Positions 8,914 to 17,054 of a DNA stretch of 35,364 bases are shown piece by piece. The notes under the pieces were generated by a model that saw only the letters and a program-made list of their open reading frames with translations, made no database searches and was not told the origin of the DNA. The translations under genes were made by a program, and so were the position numbers. Within the stretch, counting starts at the first letter, position 1. Every line of letters begins with the position of its first letter. Source of the stretch: Candidatus Eiseniibacteriota bacterium (GTDB lineage: Bacteria > Joyebacterota > Joyebacteria > Joyebacterales > Joyebacteraceae); NCBI GenBank assembly GCA_030609365.1, contig JAUWCJ010000012.1:1-35364 (forward strand), given 5' to 3'.

Positions 8914-9802
8914 GCGGGAACGGAACCTCAAGGTTTATCTGAGTGAGCGCCGTGAGGCGGTTGACGCCGCGCTCGAGCGATTCCTGCCGAGCGCCTCAGC
9001 GCGACCTGCGAGGCTGCACGAGGCGATGCGGTACAGCGTCTTCTCGGGAGGGAAGAGGCTGCGGCCTATTCTGGCTCTGACGGCCTATGAACTCACAGGC
9101 GGTGAGGGCGACGCGGTTCTGGCGCCCGCCTGTGCGACGGAGCTCATACACACGTACTCGCTCATCCACGATGACCTTCCGGCGATGGACGACGATGCCA
9201 TGCGACGCGGCCGGCTGACCTGTCACAAGGCGTACGACGAGGCCACGGCGATACTGGCGGGAGACGCTCTTCTGCCGCTCGCGTTCGAGATCGTCGCGCG
9301 CGAGGGGCGGCTCACGCCCGAGAGAAGGCTCGCGGTCGTCGCCGAACTCGCGGCCGCCAACGGTCTTGACGGGATGGTGGGCGGCCAGGTCGCCGACATG
9401 GAGGGTGAGGGAACGGCAGTTACCGTCGAGGCGGTGGAGTTCATTCATCTGAACAAGACTGCCCGACCGCTCCGGGCCGCCGTCCTGGTGGGTGCTCTGG
9501 CAGCCGGAGCTCCGCCCGACAGCATTCTTGCGCTGGGCGTGTTCGGCGAGAGGATGGGTCTGGCGTTCCAGATCGCCGACGACCTCCTGGACGTGACGGG
9601 CACGGAGGGTGAGATGGGCAAAGCGGTCGGGAAAGACGAAGGCCGCGGAAAGCTGACATACCCGGCGGCGGTGGGCGTCTCGGGCGCCACGGCGCGGGCT
9701 GAGGAACTGACAGAGGAGGCGCTCGCAGCCCTGGACGTCTTTGGCGACCGGGCCTGGGCGCTTCGTGAGATCGCGCGCTTCGTGGTGGAGCGACGGAACT
9801 GA
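8900..9802 (+). CDS. ispA: Polyprenyl (farnesyl/geranylgeranyl) diphosphate synthase
   Basis: Short-chain trans-prenyltransferase that condenses isopentenyl diphosphate with allylic diphosphates. The 300-residue protein shows the first Asp-rich motif HDDLPAMDDDAMRRG, GGKRLRP near the N-terminus, QVADMEG, and the second Asp-rich motif QIADDLLDVTG followed by GKDEGRGKLTYP. Chain length (C15 versus C20) cannot be set from sequence by eye. It overlaps xseB by 14 bases and is followed by dxs, the usual xseB-ispA-dxs order. The ATG at 8900 follows GGGGGAGGGG. Confidence 0.94.
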   Translation: MKTSRRERNLKVYLSERREAVDAALERFLPSASARPARLHEAMRYSVFSGGKRLRPILALTAYELTGGEGDAVLAPACATELIHTYSLIHDDLPAMDDDAMRRGRLTCHKAYDEATAILAGDALLPLAFEIVAREGRLTPERRLAVVAELAAANGLDGMVGGQVADMEGEGTAVTVEAVEFIHLNKTARPLRAAVLVGALAAGAPPDSILALGVFGERMGLAFQIADDLLDVTGTEGEMGKAVGKDEGRGKLTYPAAVGVSGATARAEELTEEALAALDVFGDRAWALREIARFVVERRN

Positions 9803-9858
9803 CGGCCGCAGCGCGGCTGTTCAGCGCTCCGCTGGACAGGGGCTGACGGGAAAGAGCG

Positions 9859-11760
9859 ATGGCACGGATACTCGACGGCATAGATTCACCCGCTGACATC
9901 AAGAGACTCGGCACCGCTGAACTCACGACTCTCGCGGACGAGCTTCGAGACGAGATCATCCGGGTCGTCTCGAGAAACGGCGGGCATCTGGCCCCGAGCC
10001 TCGGTGTCGTCGAGCTCACTCTGGCCCTGCACTACGTGTTCGATTCGCCGGACGACAAGCTCATCTGGGACGTCGGGCACCAAAGCTACGCTCACAAGCT
10101 CATCACCGGTCGCAGGGATGCCTTCGAGACTCTCAGGCAGTACGGAGGGTTGTCCGGTTTCCCGCGCCGCGAGGAGAGCGCACACGACGCCTTCAACGTA
10201 GGACACGCCAGCACGTCCATATCGGCGGCGCTCGGCATGGCGTGCGCACGTGACTTCCTGGACGACGACAACCACGTCATCGCGATCATCGGTGACGGTT
10301 CCCTGACGGCGGGGCTGGCGTTCGAAGCGCTGAACCAGGCGGGGCATCTCAAGCGGAATCTGATGGTCATCGTCAACGACAACCGCATGTCCATCGCGAA
10401 GAACGTCGGGGCACTGTCCCAGTACCTCACGCGACTTCGCTCCGCCCCGACCTATCAGCGTCTCGAGTCCGAGGTCTGGGAGATCATGGGTAAGATCCCC
10501 GTGGTCGGTTCGAGGGCACGGGAACTGGCAAGCAGAGCGCTCGAGGGCATGCGTGGCCTTCTGGTCCCCGGCGTGCTGTTCGAGGAGCTGGGGTTCAAGT
10601 ACTTCGGTCCTCTCGACGGGCACGACATGGAGCTTCTCATCGAGGCTTTCGAGCGACTGAAGCACACGGACGGCCCGCTGATCGTTCACGTGATCACTCA
10701 GAAGGGAAGAGGCTACCAGCCGGCCGAGGATGACGCGTCCCGCTTCCACGGCATCGGTTCGTTCGAGAAGGAGACCGGGACGCTGACGGGTAAGGCGACG
10801 ACCATCTCGTACACGGCGGTCTTCGGCAAGACGCTCACCGCTCTGGCGGAGAACGATGAGCGCATCGTCGCGATCACCGCGGCAATGCCCGCCGGGACGG
10901 GACTCGCGGATTTCGCGGGACGGTTCCCCGAGAGGTTCTTCGACGTCGGGATAGCCGAGCAGCACGCGGTGACCTTCGCCGCCGGGCTCGCCTCGATCGG
11001 CATGAAACCCGTGGTGGCGCTCTACTCGAGCTTCCTGCAGCGGGCGTACGACCAGGTCATCCATGACGTCTGCCTGCAGCGTCTTCCCGTGAGGTTCATG
11101 ATAGACAGGGGCGGGATCGTCGGCGACGACGGGCCAACCCATCACGGCGTCTTCGATCTGACGTTCCTTCGTGCCGTTCCCGATCTTGTGATAATGTCAC
11201 CCAAGGACGAGAACGAGCTGGCGGCCATGGTCCGCACGGCTCTGGAGTACGACGACGGTCCGACCGCGGTCAGATACCCCCGCGGGGCGGGCCTGGGCGT
11301 CAAGATGGACTACGAGCCGCAGTCGCTGCCCATAGGCCGAGGCGAAGTTCTGAAGCGGGGCGGGGACATCAGCTTCATCGCGATTGGTTCGATGGTCGAT
11401 GTGGCCGTCAGGGCGGCGGAGGAACTGGCGCGAGACGGCGTAGATGCGTCGGTAATCAACGCGCGGTTCGTGAAACCGCTTGACCGAGAGATGATCGTAG
11501 AGGAGGCGCTGAGGACGGGGCGCGTCGTCACGCTCGAGGAGAACGTGGTCTCGGGCGGGTTCGGAGCGGCCGTGCTCGAGCTTCTGCAGTCGGAGGGCGC
11601 CGCGCGCGTGACGGTGCGGGTCATGGGTCTTCCCGACGAGTTCGTGACGCACGGGTCCAGGGCGCAGCTGCTCTCGGACTGCGGGCTCGCGCTCGAGGAC
11701 GTCGTGGCGTCTGCGCGCGCGCTCGTGACCACGCATGAGGCTGGACGAAGGAGGGCGTGA
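9859..11760 (+). CDS. dxs: 1-deoxy-D-xylulose-5-phosphate synthase
   Basis: Thiamine-diphosphate enzyme that joins pyruvate and glyceraldehyde 3-phosphate, the first step of the MEP isoprenoid pathway. The 633-residue length is normal. Motifs seen are GGHLAPSLGVVELT, WDVGHQSYAHKLITGR, the ThDP/Mg motif GDGSLTAGLAFEALN ending in VNDN, GLDGH-like GPLDGHD, DVGIAEQHAVTFAAG, DRGGIVGDDGPTHHG and a C-terminal transketolase domain (VVTLEENVVSGGFG). The spacing of only 4 bases to nadK suggests one transcript with ispA and nadK. Confidence 0.97.
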   Translation: MARILDGIDSPADIKRLGTAELTTLADELRDEIIRVVSRNGGHLAPSLGVVELTLALHYVFDSPDDKLIWDVGHQSYAHKLITGRRDAFETLRQYGGLSGFPRREESAHDAFNVGHASTSISAALGMACARDFLDDDNHVIAIIGDGSLTAGLAFEALNQAGHLKRNLMVIVNDNRMSIAKNVGALSQYLTRLRSAPTYQRLESEVWEIMGKIPVVGSRARELASRALEGMRGLLVPGVLFEELGFKYFGPLDGHDMELLIEAFERLKHTDGPLIVHVITQKGRGYQPAEDDASRFHGIGSFEKETGTLTGKATTISYTAVFGKTLTALAENDERIVAITAAMPAGTGLADFAGRFPERFFDVGIAEQHAVTFAAGLASIGMKPVVALYSSFLQRAYDQVIHDVCLQRLPVRFMIDRGGIVGDDGPTHHGVFDLTFLRAVPDLVIMSPKDENELAAMVRTALEYDDGPTAVRYPRGAGLGVKMDYEPQSLPIGRGEVLKRGGDISFIAIGSMVDVAVRAAEELARDGVDASVINARFVKPLDREMIVEEALRTGRVVTLEENVVSGGFGAAVLELLQSEGAARVTVRVMGLPDEFVTHGSRAQLLSDCGLALEDVVASARALVTTHEAGRRRA

Positions 11761-11764
11761 GGCG

Positions 11765-12631
11765 ATGAAGACCGTTGGCATCGTGGCCAATCCTACGAAG
11801 GACGGCGTGAGAAAGGCTATCGACGCCGTGCGAGGCTGGTGTGACGGACACGGGTTGGACGTGCTGGCCGATGATGGACTTCAGGAGTACGCCGCCGGTT
11901 CCGTGCCGAGTGTTCCCTCCAGCGAACTCGTCGAGAGGGCGGAGCTGGTCTTTGCCTTCGGCGGGGACGGCACCCTGTTGCGCGCGGTGCGCCTGGTCGC
12001 GACCGCCGGGCGGGAGACGCCGGTCATCGGCGTCAACCTCGGGAGCCTGGGTTTTCTGACCCAGATAGCGGAGGAGGAACTCGAGGACGTCCTCAGCGAT
12101 CTCGACCCCGCTGATCTTCCTTCCAGCAGGCGGATGATGCTCGAGGTGAGCATCAGAGGGCAGGAGGGGTCCGTCGTTGCTCTCAACGACGTTGTGATAT
12201 CCAAGGGCGCCGACTCGCGGATCATGTCGTTCGAGGCACGGGTGGACGGGGAACTGGTGACGCGCTACGCGGCGGACGGCCTGATCCTGGCGACGCCCTC
12301 CGGTTCGACGGCGTACTCCGTATCGGCGGGTGGGCCCGTCGTGACGCCCCGCGTAGAGGCCATAATTCTGACGCCGATATGCCCGCATTCGCTGAGCATG
12401 AGATCGTGTGTGATCCCTCCTTCCGCAGAGGTGGAGGTGGAGATGATCTCGTGCGACGATAGGACCGTGATCTCGACCGACGGAGACCGTGCCTTCGGTC
12501 TGTGCGAAGGAGACGTCGCGGTCGTGCGCACGGCCGCGATGCGCGCGGTGCTCGTGGATGTTTCCAAGCACTCGTACTACGAGATACTGAGAACGAAGAT
12601 GCACTGGGCCGGGCGCGTGAGGGAGCGCTGA
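11765..12631 (+). CDS. nadK: NAD kinase
   Basis: Phosphorylates NAD to NADP in the cytoplasm. It is taken from ATG 11765 (MKTVGIVANP), which follows AAGGAGG at 11747-11753. An in-frame ATG at 11735 lies inside dxs and gives a non-family extension. The 288-residue product has the GGDGTLLRAVR motif, GVNLGSLGFLT, the NDVVISKG stretch, and the DGLILATPSGSTAYSVSAGGP motif of ATP-NAD kinases. It supplies NADP for FolD and the MEP pathway encoded beside it. Confidence 0.95.
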   Translation: MKTVGIVANPTKDGVRKAIDAVRGWCDGHGLDVLADDGLQEYAAGSVPSVPSSELVERAELVFAFGGDGTLLRAVRLVATAGRETPVIGVNLGSLGFLTQIAEEELEDVLSDLDPADLPSSRRMMLEVSIRGQEGSVVALNDVVISKGADSRIMSFEARVDGELVTRYAADGLILATPSGSTAYSVSAGGPVVTPRVEAIILTPICPHSLSMRSCVIPPSAEVEVEMISCDDRTVISTDGDRAFGLCEGDVAVVRTAAMRAVLVDVSKHSYYEILRTKMHWAGRVRER

Positions 12632-12634
12632 AGC

Positions 12635-13198
12635 ATGGTTGGTACTCCTCGAGTGAATCTGCGGGACATCGCGGCGCCGCCGAATCTGGTGACGCTCGTC
12701 CGCATCGCGCTCGTGCCCGTGGCGTTGGTGTTCCTGGCAGGCGATCACAGGATCGCGGCCGTCACCGCTCTGCTCGTGATGTTCGTGAGTGATGGACTGG
12801 ACGGATACTTGGCCCGAAAGCTTGGCCGCGTCACGGAGCTGGGGAAGATCCTCGACCCGGCGGCCGACAAGATAGCAGTGGCGGCGGTCCTCGTGTATCT
12901 CGTCGTCGTCGGTGAGTTCCCGCTGTGGGTATTTCTGCTGGTCGTCGCGCGGGACGTCGCTATTGTGTTGGGGGGGATGGCGATAGTCAGGAAGTCCCGC
13001 TCCGTGCCGCAGCCGCTGATGGTGGGGAAGATCGGGGTCGTCGTGCTGGGCCTTGTCGTGCTCGTGTTCGCGGCGGATCTCCAGGTCCTGGAGCCGGCGG
13101 CTCTCGTGCTGTGCGTGGTCGCTGTCGTGACGTCCGGCGTTGCATATGGGGTGGTCGCGCGACGCGCTCTCTCGGGGGCACAGAACAAGACAGCGTGA
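12635..13198 (+). CDS. pgsA: CDP-alcohol phosphatidyltransferase (PgsA-like)
   Basis: Integral membrane enzyme, most likely phosphatidylglycerophosphate synthase, which transfers a phosphatidyl group from CDP-diacylglycerol to glycerol 3-phosphate. The 187-residue protein begins PPNLVTLVRIALVP and carries the full CDP-alcohol motif D-x2-D-G-x2-A-R-x8-G-x3-D-x3-D, visible as SDGLDGYLARKLGRVTEL followed by GKILDPAADK. Four to six hydrophobic segments follow. The ATG lies 3 bases after the nadK stop. Exact acceptor specificity is inferred from size and resemblance. Confidence 0.88.
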   Translation: MVGTPRVNLRDIAAPPNLVTLVRIALVPVALVFLAGDHRIAAVTALLVMFVSDGLDGYLARKLGRVTELGKILDPAADKIAVAAVLVYLVVVGEFPLWVFLLVVARDVAIVLGGMAIVRKSRSVPQPLMVGKIGVVVLGLVVLVFAADLQVLEPAALVLCVVAVVTSGVAYGVVARRALSGAQNKTA

Positions 13199-13224
13199 GC
13201 GGCGGCATCTGACGGGAGGCATCG

Positions 13225-14328
13225 ATCAAGAAGAGCAAGGTCCATTTCCTCAGAGTGGGCGCGGGTGGAGGGGACGACATCGCCGCGCGGCTCGAAGCGC
13301 TCCTGGATGAGAGCTCCCTCGCCGGCGTGATTGCACCCGGCGAACTTGTCGCTGTGAAGATGCACTTCGGCGAGAGCCGGGTCACCGGGCACGTCCGGCC
13401 GAGGTTCATGCGCAGGGTGGTCGTGTGGCTGCAGAAGCAGGGCGCCAGCCCGTTTCTCACCGACACCAACACGCTCTACCGGGGCTCGCGCACCGACACC
13501 GTTTCGCACCTGCGCACTGCAGCGGAGCATGGGTTCACGTTCCAGGCCCTCGGTGCTCCTGTGGTCATTTCCGGAGGGCTGCGAGGGACCACCGAGACTG
13601 TCGTTCCCGTTCAGGGCCACTTCGTCACGAACGCTGCTATAGGGCCGGAGTTCGTCAAGGCGGACGCCCTCCTCTCGGTGGCGCACTTCAAGGGCCACGA
13701 GGTCACGGGTTTCGGAGGGACGCTCAAGAATCTGGGGATGGGTTGCGCCTCGAGGGCTGGCAAGCTGGACATGCATTCGACCACCAGGCCCTACGTGAAG
13801 CCCTCCTGTACGGCCTGTGGCGTCTGCGTCTCGTGGTGCCCGGAGGACGCGATCACGGTGGGGGAGACGGCCGTGATAGACGAGGGGAAATGCATTGGCT
13901 GTGCCGAGTGCATAGCGGTCTGCCCGACGAAGGCGGTCGGCATTCGATGGAACGAATCGACTGACACGTGCCAGATGAAGATGGTAGAATACGCGTGTGC
14001 GGTGGTGGCTACGAAGCCCGGCAGGGCCGGGTACATCAACTTCATTACGGACGTTCATCCGGTCTGCGACTGCTTCGGAACGGAGAAGGTATCGATCGTC
14101 CCCGACATCGGAGTGGTGGTCTCGCTGGACCCCGTGGCGATCGACCAGGCCGCCTACGACCTTGTGAATGAGGCGCCGGCGGCGGCCGGGGAGCTGTCCG
14201 ACGGCTACCGCGCCGGAAGCGATAAGTTCAGAGATCTGCACCCGGACGTCGACCCGACGGTCCAGCTCAGGCACGCGGAGGAGCTGGGTCTCGGGACCCG
14301 AGATTACGAGCTGATCGAAATTGCATAG
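13225..14328 (+). CDS. DUF362 protein with two 4Fe-4S clusters; probable AUC start
   Basis: Cytoplasmic protein of the DUF362 family with a ferredoxin-type double cluster. Cys motifs are CTACGVCVSWCP and CIGCAECIAVCP near residues 195-240. The conserved N-terminal part reads KMHFGE, then FLTDTNTLYRGSR and GAPVVISGGLRG, and then HFKGHEVTGFGGTLKNLGMG. Family proteins begin M..SKVYF. Here KKSKVHFLR is encoded, but no ATG, GTG or TTG lies upstream of it before the in-frame TGA at 13210. The only plausible start is ATC 13225, 5 bases after GGGAGG 13214-13219. The alternative GTG 13255 lacks a ribosome site and removes the first beta strand. Redox role unknown. Confidence 0.88.
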   Translation: MKKSKVHFLRVGAGGGDDIAARLEALLDESSLAGVIAPGELVAVKMHFGESRVTGHVRPRFMRRVVVWLQKQGASPFLTDTNTLYRGSRTDTVSHLRTAAEHGFTFQALGAPVVISGGLRGTTETVVPVQGHFVTNAAIGPEFVKADALLSVAHFKGHEVTGFGGTLKNLGMGCASRAGKLDMHSTTRPYVKPSCTACGVCVSWCPEDAITVGETAVIDEGKCIGCAECIAVCPTKAVGIRWNESTDTCQMKMVEYACAVVATKPGRAGYINFITDVHPVCDCFGTEKVSIVPDIGVVVSLDPVAIDQAAYDLVNEAPAAAGELSDGYRAGSDKFRDLHPDVDPTVQLRHAEELGLGTRDYELIEIA

Positions 14329-14329
14329 A

Positions 14330-14406
14330 GCGCCCGTAGCTCAGCTGGATAGAGCACTGGATTCCGGTTCCAGGGGTCGGAGGTTCGAATCCTCTCGGGC
14401 GTACCA
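14330..14406 (+). tRNA. tRNA-Arg (anticodon CCG)
   Basis: A complete cloverleaf with encoded CCA. The acceptor is GCGCCCG with CGGGCGT (one G-U pair), discriminator A, then CCA at 14404-14406. The D stem is GCTC/GAGC and the anticodon stem CTGGA/TCCAG around loop TTCCGGT, giving anticodon CCG (arginine, codon CGG). The T arm is GGAGG TTCGAAT CCTCT. It begins 2 bases after the DUF362 stop and is followed by a perfect inverted repeat. Confidence 0.97.
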
Positions 14407-14410
14407 GAAC

Positions 14411-14447
14411 GGCTCGGGCCGGCGGCACAGAATCGCCGGCCCGAGCC
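14411..14447 (+). terminator. Perfect 14 bp inverted repeat after tRNA-Arg
   Basis: Arms 14411-14424 and 14434-14447 pair perfectly over 14 bp around a 9-base loop. It starts 5 bases after the tRNA CCA end. There is no T-run after it, so it could be a processing or stability hairpin, or a terminator that does not need a U-tract. Confidence 0.6.
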
Positions 14448-14494
14448 ACAAGGCGACCGCGTCGGGGGTGGCGGCGCGCTCCAGGAGGCACACC

Positions 14495-16705
14495 ATGAGG
14501 GCATCTTCTTTCGCCGCGGCCGCGGTCTGTCTAATGGTCGTCATGGCCACGACGACCGGCGCCGCGCCGCTCTACGCCGTGCGGCTGGCCGACGGCGTTT
14601 CTCTGACGGCCGTCGAGGACCTCGGAGCGGTGGTGAGGCACGTGGGACTCACCGAGATGATCGTGGAGGGTGGCGGAGGACTCGGGGACGAGTTGGCCGC
14701 GCGGGGTCGAGTGGCGAGAAGGCTGGCCGCGCCGCGCGCACCGGAGCTGCTCTACATCAGCTATCCGAGAGCGTCCGCCGACGAGCTGGCGCGCCTGGGT
14801 GACGTGCTCTGGTCGGAGGTCGGCGGCGCCGTCCTCATCTCGTGTGAGCCTGAGTACGTGGGCGAGCTCCGAGGTCTCTCGTATTCGCTGTACTCGCTTC
14901 CCCCGTCGGTCAACGCTGCCTCCTGGTTTGACAACACACCGCCCGCTCATGTGCTCGCCCGCTCGAGTGAGGACGAGCGCGCGGTCAGAGGCGTTGTTGA
15001 GGACGTCATGTCGTCCATCTCGTCCGATTCCCTGATGGCACATGTGCGTGCACTGGTGGAACATCCGGATGGGTCCTCCCGGTCGCGGTACGTACTTCGG
15101 GAGGAGTGTCTCACGGAAGCCAAACCGTACATAATGGACCGTCTGAATGAGTACCTGCCGACGCGGGCGTTCATCGACACGCAGCGCTTCACCGTTCGCG
15201 GCTACACGTGCGAGGAAGGCCCGGGCGGGACGATCCTCGAGTATCCCGCGGAGAACATCGTCGGAGTGCTGCCCGGGACCGGGCGGCTTTCGGGCTACTA
15301 CGTGATCTGCGCTCACTACGACGCCATAGCCAGCAACTCCTTCCCGTATCCGCACACGGAGCCCCCGTGGTTCTGGTGGTGCGAGAACCCCGCGCCGGGC
15401 GCCGACGACAACGCGACGGGCGTGGCCACCGTGCTGGAAGCCGCAAGGGCTCTGTCGGGCGTCAGCTTCCCGTTTGATATCCGCTTCGTGCTGCTCAGTG
15501 GTGAGGAGCTTGGGCTCCTCGGCAGCGCCGCGTACGCGGACTCCGTGGCCGGCTACCGCGCGGCGGCGGACTCCTTCGCCGCTCCTCCGGACACCATCTA
15601 CGGCGTGCTCAACGTCGATATGATCGCCCACAAGAGGGAACTCGAGCACCCCGACACCTGCCACATAGTCACCAATCCCGGCAGCGTCTGGCTCGCGAAC
15701 TGGATCGTCGATACTGCCGACTCGCTCTACGTGGATCTCTTCCCCGACTTCGAGGCTCGCAGGATCGACCAGGCACTCGGCTACAGTGACCACGCGTCGT
15801 TCTGGCGGCGCGACTACGATGCCATCATCGCGATCGAGCACTACAACCCTCGCAGAAGGAACACGAACTACCACACGATCGACGACGTGCTCTCGACGCT
15901 CTTCCCGTCGCAGCTTGTCAAGACGGCGCGCATGGTCACCGGCGCCGTCGCCCGACTGGCCGATCCCGACGGCCAGTTCAACCTCGCGGTATTCGCTGAC
16001 GACCTCGTGTTCTACGCGACGGACGCAGACGGGATCGAGTACCACTCCGACCATTTCGTCGTCGGGGAGCTGATCCCGGTGCGCGTGGACTTCCACGTGT
16101 TCGGCCCGGACGGGAACGCCGACGTCGTGCTGGAGGTCTGGGACGGTCCGCCGGACGAGGGCGAGCTTCAATCTGAGGCCTCGTTCTCGGGTATCATGGG
16201 CGGGGGAGAGGTGCTGACGCACAGGTTCGAGTGGGAACTCGGCGATGACGATTTCGGGGACCACCTGTTCAGCGTCCGTCTTGTCGTGACCGGAGACGAC
16301 GAACTGACCCTCACCGACAACGTCGTTGAGGGCATCCGCGTGCGCGTCGACGCGCCGGAGCTCTTCATCGCGGAGCACTTCACGTGGCCGAATCCGGCAA
16401 ACGATCTTGCGGAGCTCAACTTCGAGTACCGGTTGTCGCGCGAGATGGAGGGCAGCGTCACGATCGAGGTCCTCGACCTGCTCGGGCAGATCATCGGGAA
16501 GACCACCATGGTATACGATGCCCACCCCAGTTCGCCGAATGAAGGCGTGCTGCCTGGCATGAACACCGTCAGTTGGGAGAGCTTCGACGCGACCGGTGCC
16601 GACCTGGCGAGCGGTGTGTACATCTATCGCATAATGGTCTACGGCAGCTTCCTCGACGAGGATCCCACGGATCAGGTCATGGGCAAGTTCGCCATCGTGC
16701 GTTAG
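14495..16705 (+). CDS. Secreted M28-family zinc peptidase with C-terminal FlgD/T9SS-like Ig domain
   Basis: Exported metallopeptidase of the M28 (aminopeptidase/PSMA-like) family, 736 residues. The ATG at 14495 follows CAGGAGG, and an earlier in-frame ATG overlaps the tRNA and is rejected. Residues 1-23 form a signal peptide (ASSFAAAAVCLMVVMAT). Zinc and catalytic residues are visible: H274 (AHYDAIA), D304 (GADDNATG), E337-E338 (SGEELGLLGS), D375 (NVDMIA) and H433 (YSDHASFW). A beta-rich segment follows. The last 100 or so residues (FTWPNPANDLAELNF, then EVLDLLGQ and ASGVYIYRI, ending GKFAIVR) match the FlgD-Ig/type IX-sorting kind of C-terminal domain. It is probably surface-bound or released. 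Confidence 0.9.
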   Translation: MRASSFAAAAVCLMVVMATTTGAAPLYAVRLADGVSLTAVEDLGAVVRHVGLTEMIVEGGGGLGDELAARGRVARRLAAPRAPELLYISYPRASADELARLGDVLWSEVGGAVLISCEPEYVGELRGLSYSLYSLPPSVNAASWFDNTPPAHVLARSSEDERAVRGVVEDVMSSISSDSLMAHVRALVEHPDGSSRSRYVLREECLTEAKPYIMDRLNEYLPTRAFIDTQRFTVRGYTCEEGPGGTILEYPAENIVGVLPGTGRLSGYYVICAHYDAIASNSFPYPHTEPPWFWWCENPAPGADDNATGVATVLEAARALSGVSFPFDIRFVLLSGEELGLLGSAAYADSVAGYRAAADSFAAPPDTIYGVLNVDMIAHKRELEHPDTCHIVTNPGSVWLANWIVDTADSLYVDLFPDFEARRIDQALGYSDHASFWRRDYDAIIAIEHYNPRRRNTNYHTIDDVLSTLFPSQLVKTARMVTGAVARLADPDGQFNLAVFADDLVFYATDADGIEYHSDHFVVGELIPVRVDFHVFGPDGNADVVLEVWDGPPDEGELQSEASFSGIMGGGEVLTHRFEWELGDDDFGDHLFSVRLVVTGDDELTLTDNVVEGIRVRVDAPELFIAEHFTWPNPANDLAELNFEYRLSREMEGSVTIEVLDLLGQIIGKTTMVYDAHPSSPNEGVLPGMNTVSWESFDATGADLASGVYIYRIMVYGSFLDEDPTDQVMGKFAIVR

Positions 16706-16817
16706 GCGCCGATCACGACGAGTTCGGCGGGCAGCGGGCAAGGCGCGTGGGCGCACCGTGGGTACCGGTTTCATGGAGCCCGCTGCGGTGGTACACGCGA
16801 AAGGTCTGGAGAGAGTA

Positions 16818-17054
16818 GTGCGTCACCGTGACTCGCGTCCGCACGAGCAGAGGTTCTACAGGCTGGCAGTGGGCGGGGCGAATCTCGCGCTCGCGGCAAT
16901 GCTGTTCTACGGAGCCTCGAGGTACTTCGATCTCATTGCGCCGCGGTTTGGGCACCGCTTTGTGTACGTGCCTGTCCTGATGTGTGGCATCGCCGTGTGG
17001 GTGCTGACGAAGGGGCTCCTGATTCTTCTCAGGAGGGGGCGTGGGAACCACTGA
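16818..17054 (+). CDS. Small two-helix membrane protein of unknown function
   Basis: A 78-residue protein taken from GTG 16818, with GGAGAGAG at 16808-16815. Upstream in-frame starts (ATG 16773, GTG 16758) have weaker ribosome sites. The N-terminus is basic and hydrophilic. Two hydrophobic stretches, VGGANLALAAMLFYGAS and VYVPVLMCGIAVWVLTKGLL, should span the membrane, and the C-terminus is strongly basic (RRGRGNH). I do not recognise a family. Its end overlaps the start of the phosphatase-kinase fusion by 14 bases, so the two are probably translationally coupled and may act together at the membrane. Confidence 0.65.
   Translation: MRHRDSRPHEQRFYRLAVGGANLALAAMLFYGASRYFDLIAPRFGHRFVYVPVLMCGIAVWVLTKGLLILLRRGRGNH

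Noticed and set aside
11621-13222. 533-codon - strand open frame opposite nadK and pgsA
   Set aside because: Antisense shadow. The + strand genes carry NAD kinase and CDP-alcohol transferase signatures.
14321-14494. N-terminal extension of the M28 peptidase frame through the tRNA
   Set aside because: It would translate the tRNA-Arg and its hairpin. ATG 14495 has a good ribosome site and starts a signal peptide.
14531-16774. Long - strand open frame (747 codons) opposite the M28 peptidase
   Set aside because: The + strand has a signal peptide, all zinc ligands and a sorting domain. The reverse frame is rich in Arg, His and Val without recognisable structure.
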